DNA of 49,769 nt, taken from positions 1 to 49,769 of the forward strand of contig NZ_FNEQ01000017.1 of the NCBI RefSeq assembly GCF_900100205.1, written 5' to 3'. The notes beneath the pieces were generated by a model. It searched no databases. It was not told the origin of the DNA and was given only the letters and a program-made list of their open reading frames with translations. Positions 20,063-29,291 of this stretch are shown here, in pieces. Position numbers and translations under genes: made by a program. This stretch comes from Duganella sp. OV510 (GTDB lineage Bacteria; Pseudomonadota; Gammaproteobacteria; Burkholderiales; Burkholderiaceae_D). Each line of letters opens with the position of its first letter. The first letter of the stretch is position 1.

Positions 20063-21243
20063 TGACGCACAAACCGCAAATCAAAATCCCCGCCACCTAT
20101 ATGCGTGGCGGCACCAGCAAGGGCGTGTTCTTCCGCTTGCAGGACTTGCCGGAAGCAGCGCAGCAACCGGGCGCCGCGCGCGACCAGTTGCTGCTGCGCG
20201 TGATCGGCAGCCCGGACCCATACGGCAAGCAGATCGACGGCATGGGCGGCGCCACCTCCAGCACCAGCAAGACAGTGATCTTGTCGAAGAGCAGCCGCGC
20301 CGGCCACGATGTCGACTATTTATTCGGCCAGGTCTCGATCGACAAGGCCTTTGTCGACTGGAGCGGCAATTGCGGCAACCTGTCCGCTGCCGTTGGCGCC
20401 TTCGCGATCAGTGGAGGTATGGTCGATCCGGCCCGGGTGCCGCGCGATGGCGTGGCGGTGGTGCGTGTCTGGCAGGCCAACATCGGCAAGACCATCATTG
20501 CCCATATCCCGATGAGTAACGGCGAAGTGCAGGAAACCGGTGACTTCGAACTGGATGGCGTGACCTTCCCGGCCGCCGAAGTGCAGCTGGAATTCATGGA
20601 CCCGGCGGCGGAGGAAGAGGGCGCTGGTGGCGCCATGTTTCCAACCGGCCATCTGGTTGACGACCTTGAGGTGCCTGGCGTCGGCACGCTGAAATCCACG
20701 ATGATCAACGCCGGCATCCCCACCATCTTCATCAACGCCGACGCCATCGGCTACAGCGGCGCCGAGCTGCAAGACGCCATCAACGGCGACGCCAAGGCGC
20801 TGGCGATGTTCGAGACTATTCGCGCACACGGCGCGCTGCGCATGGGCCTCATCAAGGATCTGAGCGAAGCGGCCACGCGCCAGCATACGCCGAAGGTGGC
20901 GTTTGTGGCGCCACCGAAGGCTTACACTGCATCCAGTGGAAAACCGGTGGCCGCAGGCGATATCGACCTGCTGGTGCGCGCGCTCTCGATGGGCAAGCTG
21001 CATCACGCCATGATGGGTACGGCCGCCGTCGCCATCGGCACGGCCGCCGCGATTCCCGGCACGCTGGTGAACCTGGCGGCGGGCGGTGGTGAACGCAACG
21101 CGGTGCGCTTCGGCCACCCATCCGGCACCTTGCGTGTCGGCGCCGAAGCAGTACAGCAGAACGGAGAATGGAGCGTAAAAAAAGCGGTAATGAGCCGCAG
21201 CGCGCGAGTACTGATGGAAGGCTGGGTACGCGTACCCGCTTAA
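20059..21243 (+). CDS. prpF: 2-Methylaconitate cis-trans isomerase PrpF
   Basis: PrpF isomerises trans-2-methylaconitate, produced by AcnD, to the cis form used by the next hydratase. It has a diaminopimelate-epimerase-like fold in two halves and is 394 residues long, as expected. Recognisable family segments are MRGGTSKGVFF (15-25) and WSGNCGNLS. The ATG at 20059 overlaps the acnD stop; a second ATG follows at once (20062), so the true start could be one codon later. An AAAGG site is about 6 bases upstream. The tight acnD-prpF coupling supports the assigned role. Confidence 0.95.
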   Translation: MMTHKPQIKIPATYMRGGTSKGVFFRLQDLPEAAQQPGAARDQLLLRVIGSPDPYGKQIDGMGGATSSTSKTVILSKSSRAGHDVDYLFGQVSIDKAFVDWSGNCGNLSAAVGAFAISGGMVDPARVPRDGVAVVRVWQANIGKTIIAHIPMSNGEVQETGDFELDGVTFPAAEVQLEFMDPAAEEEGAGGAMFPTGHLVDDLEVPGVGTLKSTMINAGIPTIFINADAIGYSGAELQDAINGDAKALAMFETIRAHGALRMGLIKDLSEAATRQHTPKVAFVAPPKAYTASSGKPVAAGDIDLLVRALSMGKLHHAMMGTAAVAIGTAAAIPGTLVNLAAGGGERNAVRFGHPSGTLRVGAEAVQQNGEWSVKKAVMSRSARVLMEGWVRVPA

Positions 21244-21266
21244 GCAGTTACAAACCGGAGGAGACA

Positions 21267-23120
21267 ATGAAGTACGCTGATTTTTATCAGCGCTCTATCG
21301 TCACGCCTGAAGCATTCTGGCGGGACGAAGCTGCGCTCATCGACTGGCACACGCCGTTCACGCAGGTGCTGGATGATTCCCGCCCACCATTTGCCCGCTG
21401 GTTCGTGGGCGGAAAGACCAACTTGTGCCACAACGCGGTGGACCGCTGGTGCGCGACGCAGGGTGAGAAGCCGGCGCTGATCGCCATCTCCACTGAAACC
21501 AACACGGAGCGCAGCTACTCCTTTAATCAACTGCATGTGGAAGTGCAGCGCTGGGCGGCGATGATGCAATCGCTTGGTGTGCGCAAAGGCGATCGCGTGC
21601 TGATCTACATGCCGATGATCGCCGAAGCCGCATTCGCCATGCTGGCCTGTGCGCGCATCGGCGCGGTGCACTCGGTGGTGTTCGGCGGTTTTGCCGCCAA
21701 CAGCCTGGCCAGCCGCATCGACGACGCCAGGCCGGTACTGGTCGTCTCGGCCGACGCGGGCTCACGCAACGGCAAGGCGATCCCCTACAAGCCGCTGCTG
21801 GATGAGGCGATCTCGCTGTCGTCCGCCAAGCCGTCGCGCGTGCTGCTGGTTGATCGCGGTCTGGCGCCGATGCAGCGCACGGAAGGACGCGATGTCGATT
21901 ACGCGGCGCTGAGCGCTGCGCACCTGGCCGCGCATGTGCCGGTCACTTGGCTGGAGTCGAACGAGCCTTCGTATATTCTCTACACCTCCGGCACCACCGG
22001 CAAGCCGAAAGGCGTGCAGCGCGATGTCGGCGGTTACGCGGTGGCGCTGGCTGCTTCGATGCAGCACAATTTCTGCGGCAAAGCTGGCGAGACCTTCTTT
22101 GCCACCTCGGACATCGGCTGGGTGGTGGGCCACTCCTACATCGTCTACGGCCCGCTGATTGCCGGCATGGCGACCATCATGTACGAAGGTTTGCCGATCT
22201 GCCCCGATCCCGGCATCTGGTGGCGCATCGTCGAGAAGCACAAGGTCACGCGCATGTTCTCCGCGCCGACCGCGATCCGCGTGCTGCGCAAACAGCCGCC
22301 GGAATACATGCGCAAGCATGACAAGTCGTCGCTGAAGGCGCTGTACCTGGCCGGCGAGCCATTGGACGAAACCACATCAAGCTGGATTGCCTCCGAACTG
22401 GGCGTGCCGATCATCGACAACTACTGGCAGACAGAAACCGGCTGGCCCATCCTGTCTATCGCCAAGGGGATAGAGGATGTGCCGACCAGACTTGGCAGCC
22501 CAGGCGTCGCCATGTACGGCTACAAGGTCAAGCTGATCAACGAAGCCACCGGTGACGAATGCGCCGCCAACGAAAAAGGTGTGCTGATGATCGAAGGCCC
22601 GCTGCCGCCAGGCTGTATGCAAACCATCTACGGCGACGACCAGCGCTTCGTCGATACGTACTGGACGCAGCAGCTGTACTCCACGTTCGACTGGGGCGTA
22701 CGCGATGAAGACGGCTACTACTTTATCCTTGGCCGCACCGATGATGTGATCAACGTTGCCGGCCACCGCCTCGGCACGCGCGAGATCGAGGAGTCGATCA
22801 CCAGCCATCCGAATGTGTCGGAGGTCGCAGTGGTCGGCGTCGAGGACAAGATCAAGGGCCAGGTGGCGGTGGCCTTCGCGATTCTGAAGGACGCCAAAGC
22901 CGGCACGCTGGAACAGGATGTGATGGCGGTGGTGGACCGCCAACTGGGCGCGGTGGCGCGGCCAGCACGCGTGTACTTCGTCACGCAATTGCCGAAGACG
23001 CGTTCCGGTAAATTGCTGCGCCGCTCCATCCAGGCAATTTGTGAAGGACGCAGCCCCGGCGACGTCACCACCATCGAAGATCCTGCTTCGCTGCAGCAAA
23101 TTCAGCGTGCGCTGTTGTAA
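21267..23120 (+). CDS. prpE: Propionate-CoA ligase
   Basis: PrpE activates propionate to propionyl-CoA through a propionyl-AMP intermediate, feeding PrpC. The 617-residue protein belongs to the acyl-CoA synthetase (ANL) superfamily. It has the phosphate loop YTSGTTGKPKGV, the YWQTETGW motif and the C-terminal catalytic lysine K582 in TRSGKLLRR. That lysine is the site that Pat-type acetyltransferases silence in related enzymes. The ATG at 21267 follows a perfect GGAGGAGA site; an in-frame ATG at 21168 inside prpF would add 33 unrelated residues and was rejected. It is followed by a 13-bp inverted repeat and the permease genes. Confidence 0.95.
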   Translation: MKYADFYQRSIVTPEAFWRDEAALIDWHTPFTQVLDDSRPPFARWFVGGKTNLCHNAVDRWCATQGEKPALIAISTETNTERSYSFNQLHVEVQRWAAMMQSLGVRKGDRVLIYMPMIAEAAFAMLACARIGAVHSVVFGGFAANSLASRIDDARPVLVVSADAGSRNGKAIPYKPLLDEAISLSSAKPSRVLLVDRGLAPMQRTEGRDVDYAALSAAHLAAHVPVTWLESNEPSYILYTSGTTGKPKGVQRDVGGYAVALAASMQHNFCGKAGETFFATSDIGWVVGHSYIVYGPLIAGMATIMYEGLPICPDPGIWWRIVEKHKVTRMFSAPTAIRVLRKQPPEYMRKHDKSSLKALYLAGEPLDETTSSWIASELGVPIIDNYWQTETGWPILSIAKGIEDVPTRLGSPGVAMYGYKVKLINEATGDECAANEKGVLMIEGPLPPGCMQTIYGDDQRFVDTYWTQQLYSTFDWGVRDEDGYYFILGRTDDVINVAGHRLGTREIEESITSHPNVSEVAVVGVEDKIKGQVAVAFAILKDAKAGTLEQDVMAVVDRQLGAVARPARVYFVTQLPKTRSGKLLRRSIQAICEGRSPGDVTTIEDPASLQQIQRALL

Positions 23121-23134
23121 GGCTTCGGTAAGGC

Positions 23135-23173
23135 TGCTCTTCTATTCTGTGTGTAAGCTCGAATAGAAGAGCA
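23135..23173 (+). repeat. 13-bp perfect inverted repeat between prpE and the permease genes
   Basis: TGCTCTTCTATTC (23135-23147) and GAATAGAAGAGCA (23161-23173) pair perfectly around a 13-base loop. There is no T-run after it, so it is not a standard terminator. It could be a messenger-processing or stabilising hairpin, a weak terminator or a protein-binding site that sets prpE and actP levels apart. The DUF485 gene starts 20 bases later, after an AACGGAGA ribosome-binding site. Confidence 0.75.
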
Positions 23174-23192
23174 TCAATAACGGAGACACACA

Positions 23193-23501
23193 ATGCATGA
23201 CGATCTTGTTCAACAACTCAAGCGCGACCCCAATTATCACAAACTGGTCAAGACGCGCTCCCGCTTCGGCTGGCTGCTTACCGCAGCAATGCTGGTCGTC
23301 TACTACGGCTACATCCTGCTGATTGCATTCGACAAAGAATTCCTGGCCGCGAAAACCGGTGATGGCGTGATGACCTGGGGCATGCCGATTGGCCTGTTCG
23401 TCATCATCTTCACGGTGCTCATTACCGGCATCTACGTACGCCGCGCCAACAGCGAGTACGATCAACTGACCCAAGCCATCCACGACAAGGTGAAAGCATG
23501 A
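23193..23501 (+). CDS. yjcH: DUF485 inner-membrane protein (YjcH family)
   Basis: This 102-residue protein has two hydrophobic helices (about 25-46 and 64-83). Its short ends are charged, and a conserved-type region DPNYHKLVKTRSRFGWLLT precedes TM1. YjcH-family proteins are encoded directly before the acetate symporter ActP in many proteobacteria and are presumed to assist it, though their molecular role is not settled. Here the stop overlaps the actP start (ATGA). The gene follows the prp operon on the same strand, so it is probably read through with prpE or from a promoter in the 72-base gap. Confidence 0.9.
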   Translation: MHDDLVQQLKRDPNYHKLVKTRSRFGWLLTAAMLVVYYGYILLIAFDKEFLAAKTGDGVMTWGMPIGLFVIIFTVLITGIYVRRANSEYDQLTQAIHDKVKA

Positions 23502-25159
23502 GCATCTTGAAGAAACTGATGGCGCCAGCACTGCTGGCTGCATGTGGCGCCGCGCTGGCAGCCGGTGGAGACCTGGGCCAGGCCGCCAAACAGCCTACCA
23601 ACTGGACCGCGATCACCATGTTCGGCGTGTTCGTGGTGTTCACGCTGTATATCACCAAATGGGCGGCCGCTAAAACCCGCTCCGCATCCGACTTCTACAC
23701 CGCCGGCGGCGGCATCACCGGTTTCCAGAACGGCCTGGCGATTGCCGGCGACTTCATGTCGGCGGCGTCGTTCCTCGGCATCTCCGCTTCGGTCTTCCTG
23801 AACGGTTACGATGGCCTGATCTACGCCATCGGCTTCCTGGTCGGCTGGCCGATCATCACCTTCCTGATGGCGGAGCGCCTGCGTAACCTGGGCCGCTTCA
23901 CCTTTGCCGACGTTGCCGCCTATCGCTTCAAGCAGGCGCCGATCCGCATCTTCTCGGCTTCCGGCACGCTGGTGGTGGTGGCCTTCTACCTGATCGCGCA
24001 GATGGTCGGCGCCGGTCAGTTGATCAAGCTGCTGTTTGGCCTGGAATACTGGATCGCCGTGGTGCTGGTCGGTACGCTGATGATGATCTACGTGCTGTTC
24101 GGCGGCATGACCGCCACCACCTGGGTGCAGATCATCAAGGCCGTGATGCTGCTGGGCGGCGCAAGCTTCATGGCGATTGCCGTGCTGGCGCAGTTCAACT
24201 TCAGCCCTGAAGCGCTGTTCGCCAAATCGGTGGAGCTGCACGCCAACAAAGAAGCCATCATGGGGCCAGGCACCTTCATCAAGGACCCTGTGTCGGCGAT
24301 CTCGTTCGGCATGGCGCTCATGTTCGGCACCGCCGGCCTGCCGCACATCCTGATGCGTTTCTTCACCGTGCCAAGCGCGAAAGAGGCGCGCAAGTCGGTG
24401 TTCTGGGCCACCACCTGGATCGCCTACTTCTACGTCCTGACCTTCATCATCGGTTTCGGCGCCATCGTTTTGGTGAGCACCAATCCTGAGTTCAAGGATG
24501 CGGCAGGCAAGCTCCTGGGCGGTAACAACATGGCTGCGGTGCACCTGGCCAAAGCGGTTGGCGGCAATGTCTTCCTGGGCTTCATCTCGGCTGTGGCCTT
24601 CGCCACCATCCTGGCCGTGGTTGCCGGCCTGACGCTGTCCGGCGCATCGGCGGTATCGCATGACCTGTATGCCACCGTGATCGCCAAGGGCAAAGCCAGC
24701 GGCGCGAGCGAACTGCGCGTGTCGAAGATCACCACCATTGTGCTGGGCATCGTCGCCGTGGTGCTGGGGATCGCGTTCGAGAAGCAGAACATCGCTTTCA
24801 TGGTATCGCTGGCGTTTGCGATTGCCGCCTCGGCCAACTTCCCGGTACTGTTCATGTCCGTGCTGTGGAAGGATTGCACCACGCGCGGCGCCACCATCGG
24901 CGGCTTTATCGGCCTGACGCTGGCGCTGGTAATGACCGTGCTGTCGAAGTCCGTGTGGGTCGATGTGCTGGGTCATGCCGAAGCGCTGTTCCCTTACGCT
25001 TCGCCTGCCATCTTCTCGATGCCGGCCGGCTTCCTGGGTATCTGGATCTTCTCGCTGCTGGACCGCAGTCCGCGTGCGCGCATCGACCGCGCCGGCTTTG
25101 AAGCGCAGGAAATGCGTTCGGAAACCGGCATCGGCGCAGCCGGCGCAAGCGCGCATTAA
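23498..25159 (+). CDS. actP: Cation/acetate (and probably propionate) symporter ActP
   Basis: ActP is a sodium:solute symporter family permease that takes up short-chain carboxylates such as acetate. The 553-residue chain has an N-terminal hydrophobic, signal-like segment (about 1-22) and about 13 membrane helices. Family landmarks include SDFYTAGGGITGFQNGLAIAG near residues 63-83 and an internal GLTLSGASAVSHDLYA. In E. coli the gene sits with acetyl-CoA synthetase; here it sits behind the propionate genes. This suggests that propionate import is tied to its breakdown, although acetate may still be carried. A strong terminator follows. Confidence 0.93.
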   Translation: MSILKKLMAPALLAACGAALAAGGDLGQAAKQPTNWTAITMFGVFVVFTLYITKWAAAKTRSASDFYTAGGGITGFQNGLAIAGDFMSAASFLGISASVFLNGYDGLIYAIGFLVGWPIITFLMAERLRNLGRFTFADVAAYRFKQAPIRIFSASGTLVVVAFYLIAQMVGAGQLIKLLFGLEYWIAVVLVGTLMMIYVLFGGMTATTWVQIIKAVMLLGGASFMAIAVLAQFNFSPEALFAKSVELHANKEAIMGPGTFIKDPVSAISFGMALMFGTAGLPHILMRFFTVPSAKEARKSVFWATTWIAYFYVLTFIIGFGAIVLVSTNPEFKDAAGKLLGGNNMAAVHLAKAVGGNVFLGFISAVAFATILAVVAGLTLSGASAVSHDLYATVIAKGKASGASELRVSKITTIVLGIVAVVLGIAFEKQNIAFMVSLAFAIAASANFPVLFMSVLWKDCTTRGATIGGFIGLTLALVMTVLSKSVWVDVLGHAEALFPYASPAIFSMPAGFLGIWIFSLLDRSPRARIDRAGFEAQEMRSETGIGAAGASAH

Positions 25160-25182
25160 TAGAAACATCACCTTGTAGCATA

Positions 25183-25216
25183 GACAACGCCCGGCATGCC
25201 GGGCGTTGTCGTTTTT
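25183..25216 (+). terminator. Rho-independent terminator after actP
   Basis: A near-perfect palindrome pairs GACAACGCCCGG (25183-25194) with CCGGGCGTTGTC (25199-25210) around CATG. GTTTTTA follows. It closes the prp-actP transcription unit. Confidence 0.9.
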
Positions 25217-25278
25217 AGGCGTTTGACGCAAGCACATTAATAGCGATTGCCTGGAATGTGGTTTATCATCGATCAACT

Positions 25279-28200
25279 ATGCTGCCCAGGTATCGAGAGT
25301 CGACCCATCAGGAATTCGTTGCCGAAGCGCTTGCGCTGATCGGCGTGCCAGGCTGCGCCTGCAATGCCGAGGGCGCCGTGCTGGCGGCGAATGCGGAGCT
25401 GGTGACGCTGCTGGGCTTTGATCCTTGCGGTCGTCCTGTGGGTGAGCTGTTCGCGCGCCATATGCGCGCCGCCGCAGTTGAGCAACTGCACAGCGCCGAT
25501 GCGGGCCGCTGGGACAGCTGCCTGATTTGCGCCGATGGACGCTACCTGTCGGTGCAGGTCTGGACCAAGCCGCTGCCCGACGATGGCGCCACCATCGTCT
25601 TCCACGACATCACCGAAGTCCAGCGCGACCAGCGCGCGCTGCGCAAGACGCTGCTGGAGCAGCAGGCCATCCTGGAGAATGCCGCCGTCGGCATCCTGTT
25701 CAGCAAGGATGGCATTATCCAGGAATGCAATATCCGCTGTGCCGAAATGCTGGGCTATAGCCGGCAGGAGCTGGAAGGCGCACCGAGCCTGATCGCTTAT
25801 CCCAGCGAGGCGGACTACATCAAGCTGGGGCAGGATGCCGGGCCGCCGCTGACGCGCGGCCAGTCCTTCACCGGCGAAATCCAGTTGCGCCGCAAGGATG
25901 GCACGCTGTTCTGGGCGCGCCTGTACGGCCGCGCCGTCGATCCGCTGCACAATGCCGAGGGCACGGTGTGGATCATGGAAGACATTCATGACCTGCGGCT
26001 AGACGGTGAAAAGCTGCAGCGCATGCTGCTGGAGCAGAAGGCCATCCACGACAACGCCTCGGTCGGCATCCTGTTCACCAAGGCGCAGATCATGATGAGC
26101 TGTAACGTGCGCATGGCCGAGATGTTTGGCTACGCGCCGGGCGAGATGGAAGGGCTGCCATCGGCCACGGTGTTCCAGTCGGAGGAACACTATGCGCAGT
26201 TTGGCCGCGAGGCGGGGCCGTTGCTGGGCGTTGGCCAGCCGTTTGAAAAAACGGCCTGGCAGTTCCGCCGCAAGGACGGCAGCCTGTTCTGGTGCCGCGT
26301 GCGCGCGAATGCGGTGGACTTCGAACATCGCGGCGGCGGCACCATCTGGATATTGGAGGACGTGACCGAGTCGCTGCAAACCCAGATGGAGGTCGAGGCG
26401 ATCATGACCAACGCCTCGATGAGCATCCTGTTTACCAAGAACCGCGTCATCACGCGCTACAACAGCGGCTTTGCCGAGATGTTCCGCTACGATGAAGCCT
26501 CGGGCCTGGGCCTGCCCGGACGCGCGCTGTATCCCTCGCAGGAAGCCTATGAGCGGCTGGGCGCGGAGGCGTATCCCTTCCTCTCGATCGGCAAGCCGTT
26601 TCAGACCGAGATCGAGATGCGCCGCGCCGACGATAGCACCCTGTGGGCGCAGCTGATCGGCTACGTGGTCAATCCGGACGACCCGTCGCAAGGCACGATC
26701 TGGGTGATCGAAGACCGCACCGAGCAAAAGCGCGCCGAGGAAGCGCTGCGCAATGCGCTGTTGGAGAATCAGGCGATCCTGGACAGCGCGGTGCTGGGCA
26801 TCTCGGTGGTGGAGCATGGCCGCAACCTGCGCTGCAACCGCAAGATGGAAGAACTGTTCGGCTACGGGCCGGGCGAGATGAATCACCTCAGCGTGCAAGC
26901 CTTCTACGCCGACAAGCAGGCGTGGGAACGCGCCCGCGCCGAGACGGTGCGCGATTTCGGATCCGGCCATGTCAATGTCTCGGAATATGAGCTGGTGCGC
27001 AAGGATGGCAGCACTTTCTGGGGGCGCCTGTCTGGCCGCCCGTTCGACCTGGCGCAGGCGCGCGGGCGTTCGGTGTGGCTGGTGGACGACATCACCGCGC
27101 GGCGCGAGGCGGCGGAAGCGGTGGCGCGCGCCCGCGATGAACTGGAATTGCGGGTGCAGGAACGCACGGCGGAACTGGCCGGCGCCAATGCGCAGTTGCA
27201 GGGCGAGATCGTCGAGCGCCGCCAAGCGGAAGCGCGCGTGCATCATATGGCGTATCACGACAATCTGACCGGGCTGCCGAACCGCGCGCTGTTGTCGGAC
27301 CGGCTGGACCGCGCCATGATGGCGGCGCAGCGCTCCGAGCGCAAGCTGGCGGTGATGTTCATTGACCTGGACCGCTTCAAGACCATCAACGATTCGCTGG
27401 GCCACATGACCGGCGACCAGTTGCTGAAGGAAGTCGCCGCCCGCCTGTGCGGCGCGGTGCGCGCCAGCGATACCGTGGCCCGTCTCGGCGGCGACGAGTT
27501 CGTGGTGCTGGTGCCGGGCATCCGCGCGACGGACGAGGCCAGCCAGGTGGCGGAAAAAATCATCGAGGCATTGTCGGACTGCTTCCCGCTGGAAGGCCGC
27601 AACCTGCATATCACGCCATCGATCGGCATCAGCGTCTATCCTGATGATGGCGGCGATGTCGAAACCCTGATGCGCAACGCCGATGGCGCCATGTACCACG
27701 CCAAGGCCAGTGGCCGTAATAACTACCAGTTCTTCAAGGAGGCGATGAATTTGTCGGCCGCGCTCCACTTCGAGCTGGAATCCAGCCTGCGCGGCGCGCT
27801 GGCGGCCAAGGAATTCGAACTGTACTTCCAACCCATCATGGACATCGGCACGCGCCGGCTGCACGCGATGGAGGTGCTGCTGCGCTGGCGGCGCGGCGGC
27901 ACGGAGCTGGTCACGCCGGACCAGTTCATTCCCATCATCGAGGAAAACGGCATGATCGTGCCGATTGGCGAGTGGGTGATACGCCAGGCGTGCAAGCAAA
28001 GCATGACGTGGCAAAACCAGGGCATGAAGCCGGTGCCGCTGGCGGTCAACCTGTCGCCGCGCCAGTTCATGCATCGCGGGCTGGTGGATTCGGTGCGCGA
28101 CATCCTCGACGAAACCGGCATCGATCCGGCGCTGATCGAGTTTGAGATCACCGAGACAGCGCTGATGCAGCACGGCGAGCAGACGCTGGAAATCCTCGGC

Positions 28201-28530
28201 CACATCAACGCCATGGGCATCCGCCTGTCGATCGACGATTTCGGCACCGGCTATTCATCGCTGGCTTACCTGAAGCGCTTCCCGGTCAAGAAGATCAAGA
28301 TCGACCGCGCCTTCATCAAGGACCTGGAAGAGAGCGCGGAAGACCGCGCGATTGTGGCGGCGATCATCGCGCTATCGGACAGCCTGCAGCTGTCGGTGGT
28401 GGCGGAGGGCGTCGAGACGGAAGGGCAGTATGCGCTGTTGCAGCGGCACGGCTGCCAGTTCGCGCAAGGCTATCTGTTCTCGCAGCCGGTGCCGCACATG
28501 ACGGCCCAGCTGCTGCTGCCGAGGACTTAG
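25279..28530 (+). CDS. Five-PAS GGDEF-EAL cyclic-di-GMP protein
   Basis: This is a 1083-residue, apparently soluble signalling protein that makes and/or breaks cyclic di-GMP. A divergent N-terminal PAS (about 5-115) is followed by four similar PAS units of about 125 residues (near 118, 243, 367 and 492). A coiled coil (about 610-655), GGDEF (about 660-815) and EAL (about 830-1075) follow. GGDEF (737-741) is intact, and the inhibitory RxxD site (RASD) lies 5 residues upstream. The EAL motif reads EVL (865-867), but the glutamate and later catalytic segments (NLSPRQF, EITETALM, DDFGTGYSSLAYL, VAEGVET) are intact, so phosphodiesterase activity is likely. A GTG at 25258 is an alternative start. 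The stop overlaps xthA convergently by 4 bases. Confidence 0.92.
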   Translation: MLPRYRESTHQEFVAEALALIGVPGCACNAEGAVLAANAELVTLLGFDPCGRPVGELFARHMRAAAVEQLHSADAGRWDSCLICADGRYLSVQVWTKPLPDDGATIVFHDITEVQRDQRALRKTLLEQQAILENAAVGILFSKDGIIQECNIRCAEMLGYSRQELEGAPSLIAYPSEADYIKLGQDAGPPLTRGQSFTGEIQLRRKDGTLFWARLYGRAVDPLHNAEGTVWIMEDIHDLRLDGEKLQRMLLEQKAIHDNASVGILFTKAQIMMSCNVRMAEMFGYAPGEMEGLPSATVFQSEEHYAQFGREAGPLLGVGQPFEKTAWQFRRKDGSLFWCRVRANAVDFEHRGGGTIWILEDVTESLQTQMEVEAIMTNASMSILFTKNRVITRYNSGFAEMFRYDEASGLGLPGRALYPSQEAYERLGAEAYPFLSIGKPFQTEIEMRRADDSTLWAQLIGYVVNPDDPSQGTIWVIEDRTEQKRAEEALRNALLENQAILDSAVLGISVVEHGRNLRCNRKMEELFGYGPGEMNHLSVQAFYADKQAWERARAETVRDFGSGHVNVSEYELVRKDGSTFWGRLSGRPFDLAQARGRSVWLVDDITARREAAEAVARARDELELRVQERTAELAGANAQLQGEIVERRQAEARVHHMAYHDNLTGLPNRALLSDRLDRAMMAAQRSERKLAVMFIDLDRFKTINDSLGHMTGDQLLKEVAARLCGAVRASDTVARLGGDEFVVLVPGIRATDEASQVAEKIIEALSDCFPLEGRNLHITPSIGISVYPDDGGDVETLMRNADGAMYHAKASGRNNYQFFKEAMNLSAALHFELESSLRGALAAKEFELYFQPIMDIGTRRLHAMEVLLRWRRGGTELVTPDQFIPIIEENGMIVPIGEWVIRQACKQSMTWQNQGMKPVPLAVNLSPRQFMHRGLVDSVRDILDETGIDPALIEFEITETALMQHGEQTLEILGHINAMGIRLSIDDFGTGYSSLAYLKRFPVKKIKIDRAFIKDLEESAEDRAIVAAIIALSDSLQLSVVAEGVETEGQYALLQRHGCQFAQGYLFSQPVPHMTAQLLLPRT

Positions 28531-29291
28531 GCGAAGGTGGCGATCACCGGCGTGTGGTCGGACGGCTGTTCCCATTTGCGTGGCACGCGGTCGATCGCGC
28601 AAGCCGTGCAGCGCTGCTTGAGCGCATCCGACAGCAGCAGGTGGTCGATGCGCAGGCCTTTGTTGAGGCGGAAACCGAGGCCACGGTAGTCCCACCAGCT
28701 GTACGATTTATCGGCCTGCTCGAACATGCGGAAGGCGTCGGTCAGGCCGATGTCCAGCAGGCGCTTGAGCTGCGCGCGCTCTTCCGGCGACACATGCACC
28801 ATGCCTTCCCACGCGGCCGGATCGTGTACGTCGCGGTCTTCCGGCGCGATGTTGTAATCCCCCACCACCGCCAATTGTGGATATTGTGCCGCCTGTTCCT
28901 GTATCCAGTCATGGAAGGCGTTCAGCCAGGCCATCTTGTACAGGAATTTTTCCGAGCCCACCGCCTGGCCGTTCGGCACATAGGCGCACACCACGCGCAC
29001 GCCGTCGATGGTGCCGGCGATGATGCGCTGCTGCGGGTCTTCAAATTTCGGGTTGTTTTTGACGATATCGTGGATCGGCAGCTTCGAAATCAGTGCTACG
29101 CCGTTGTAGGTCTTCTGCCCGGTATAGGCTACGTGATAGCCCGCCGCCTCCAGTTCTGCCAACGGAAACTTGTCGTCCGTCAATTTTGTTTCTTGAATCG
29201 CTAGCACATCTACCGGGTTTTCCTCTAGCCACTTTATAACGTGCGGCAGTCTTACGTTCAAAGAGTTAACATTCCAAGTGGCTATTTTCAT
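28527..29291 (-). CDS. xthA: Exodeoxyribonuclease III
   Basis: XthA is the AP endonuclease and 3'-5' exonuclease of base-excision repair. The 254-residue protein starts MKIATWNVNSLNVRLPHV. Metal-binding N7 and E34 (QETKL) and the C-terminal SDHTPV Asp-His pair are all present. It is a single gene on the minus strand, convergent with the GGDEF-EAL gene. An AT-rich stretch upstream presumably holds its promoter. No strong ribosome-binding site is visible before the ATG. It could equally be called the ExoA subtype of the same family. Confidence 0.94.
   Translation of the reverse strand: MKIATWNVNSLNVRLPHVIKWLEENPVDVLAIQETKLTDDKFPLAELEAAGYHVAYTGQKTYNGVALISKLPIHDIVKNNPKFEDPQQRIIAGTIDGVRVVCAYVPNGQAVGSEKFLYKMAWLNAFHDWIQEQAAQYPQLAVVGDYNIAPEDRDVHDPAAWEGMVHVSPEERAQLKRLLDIGLTDAFRMFEQADKSYSWWDYRGLGFRLNKGLRIDHLLLSDALKQRCTACAIDRVPRKWEQPSDHTPVIATFA

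Noticed and set aside
25620..27110. Repeated DNA-level similarity as a possible repeat array
   Set aside because: The repetition is at protein level, from consecutive PAS domains with divergent DNA. There is no regular short-repeat and spacer structure, so it is not CRISPR or a tandem DNA repeat.
27871..27879. EVL instead of EAL as sign of a dead phosphodiesterase
   Set aside because: The metal-binding glutamate is kept and all later catalytic segments are intact. The A to V change is tolerated in active EAL domains.
25999..28203. 734-codon open frame opposite the GGDEF-EAL gene
   Set aside because: It is antisense to well-defined PAS, GGDEF and EAL domains, and its length is explained by GC-rich codon bias.
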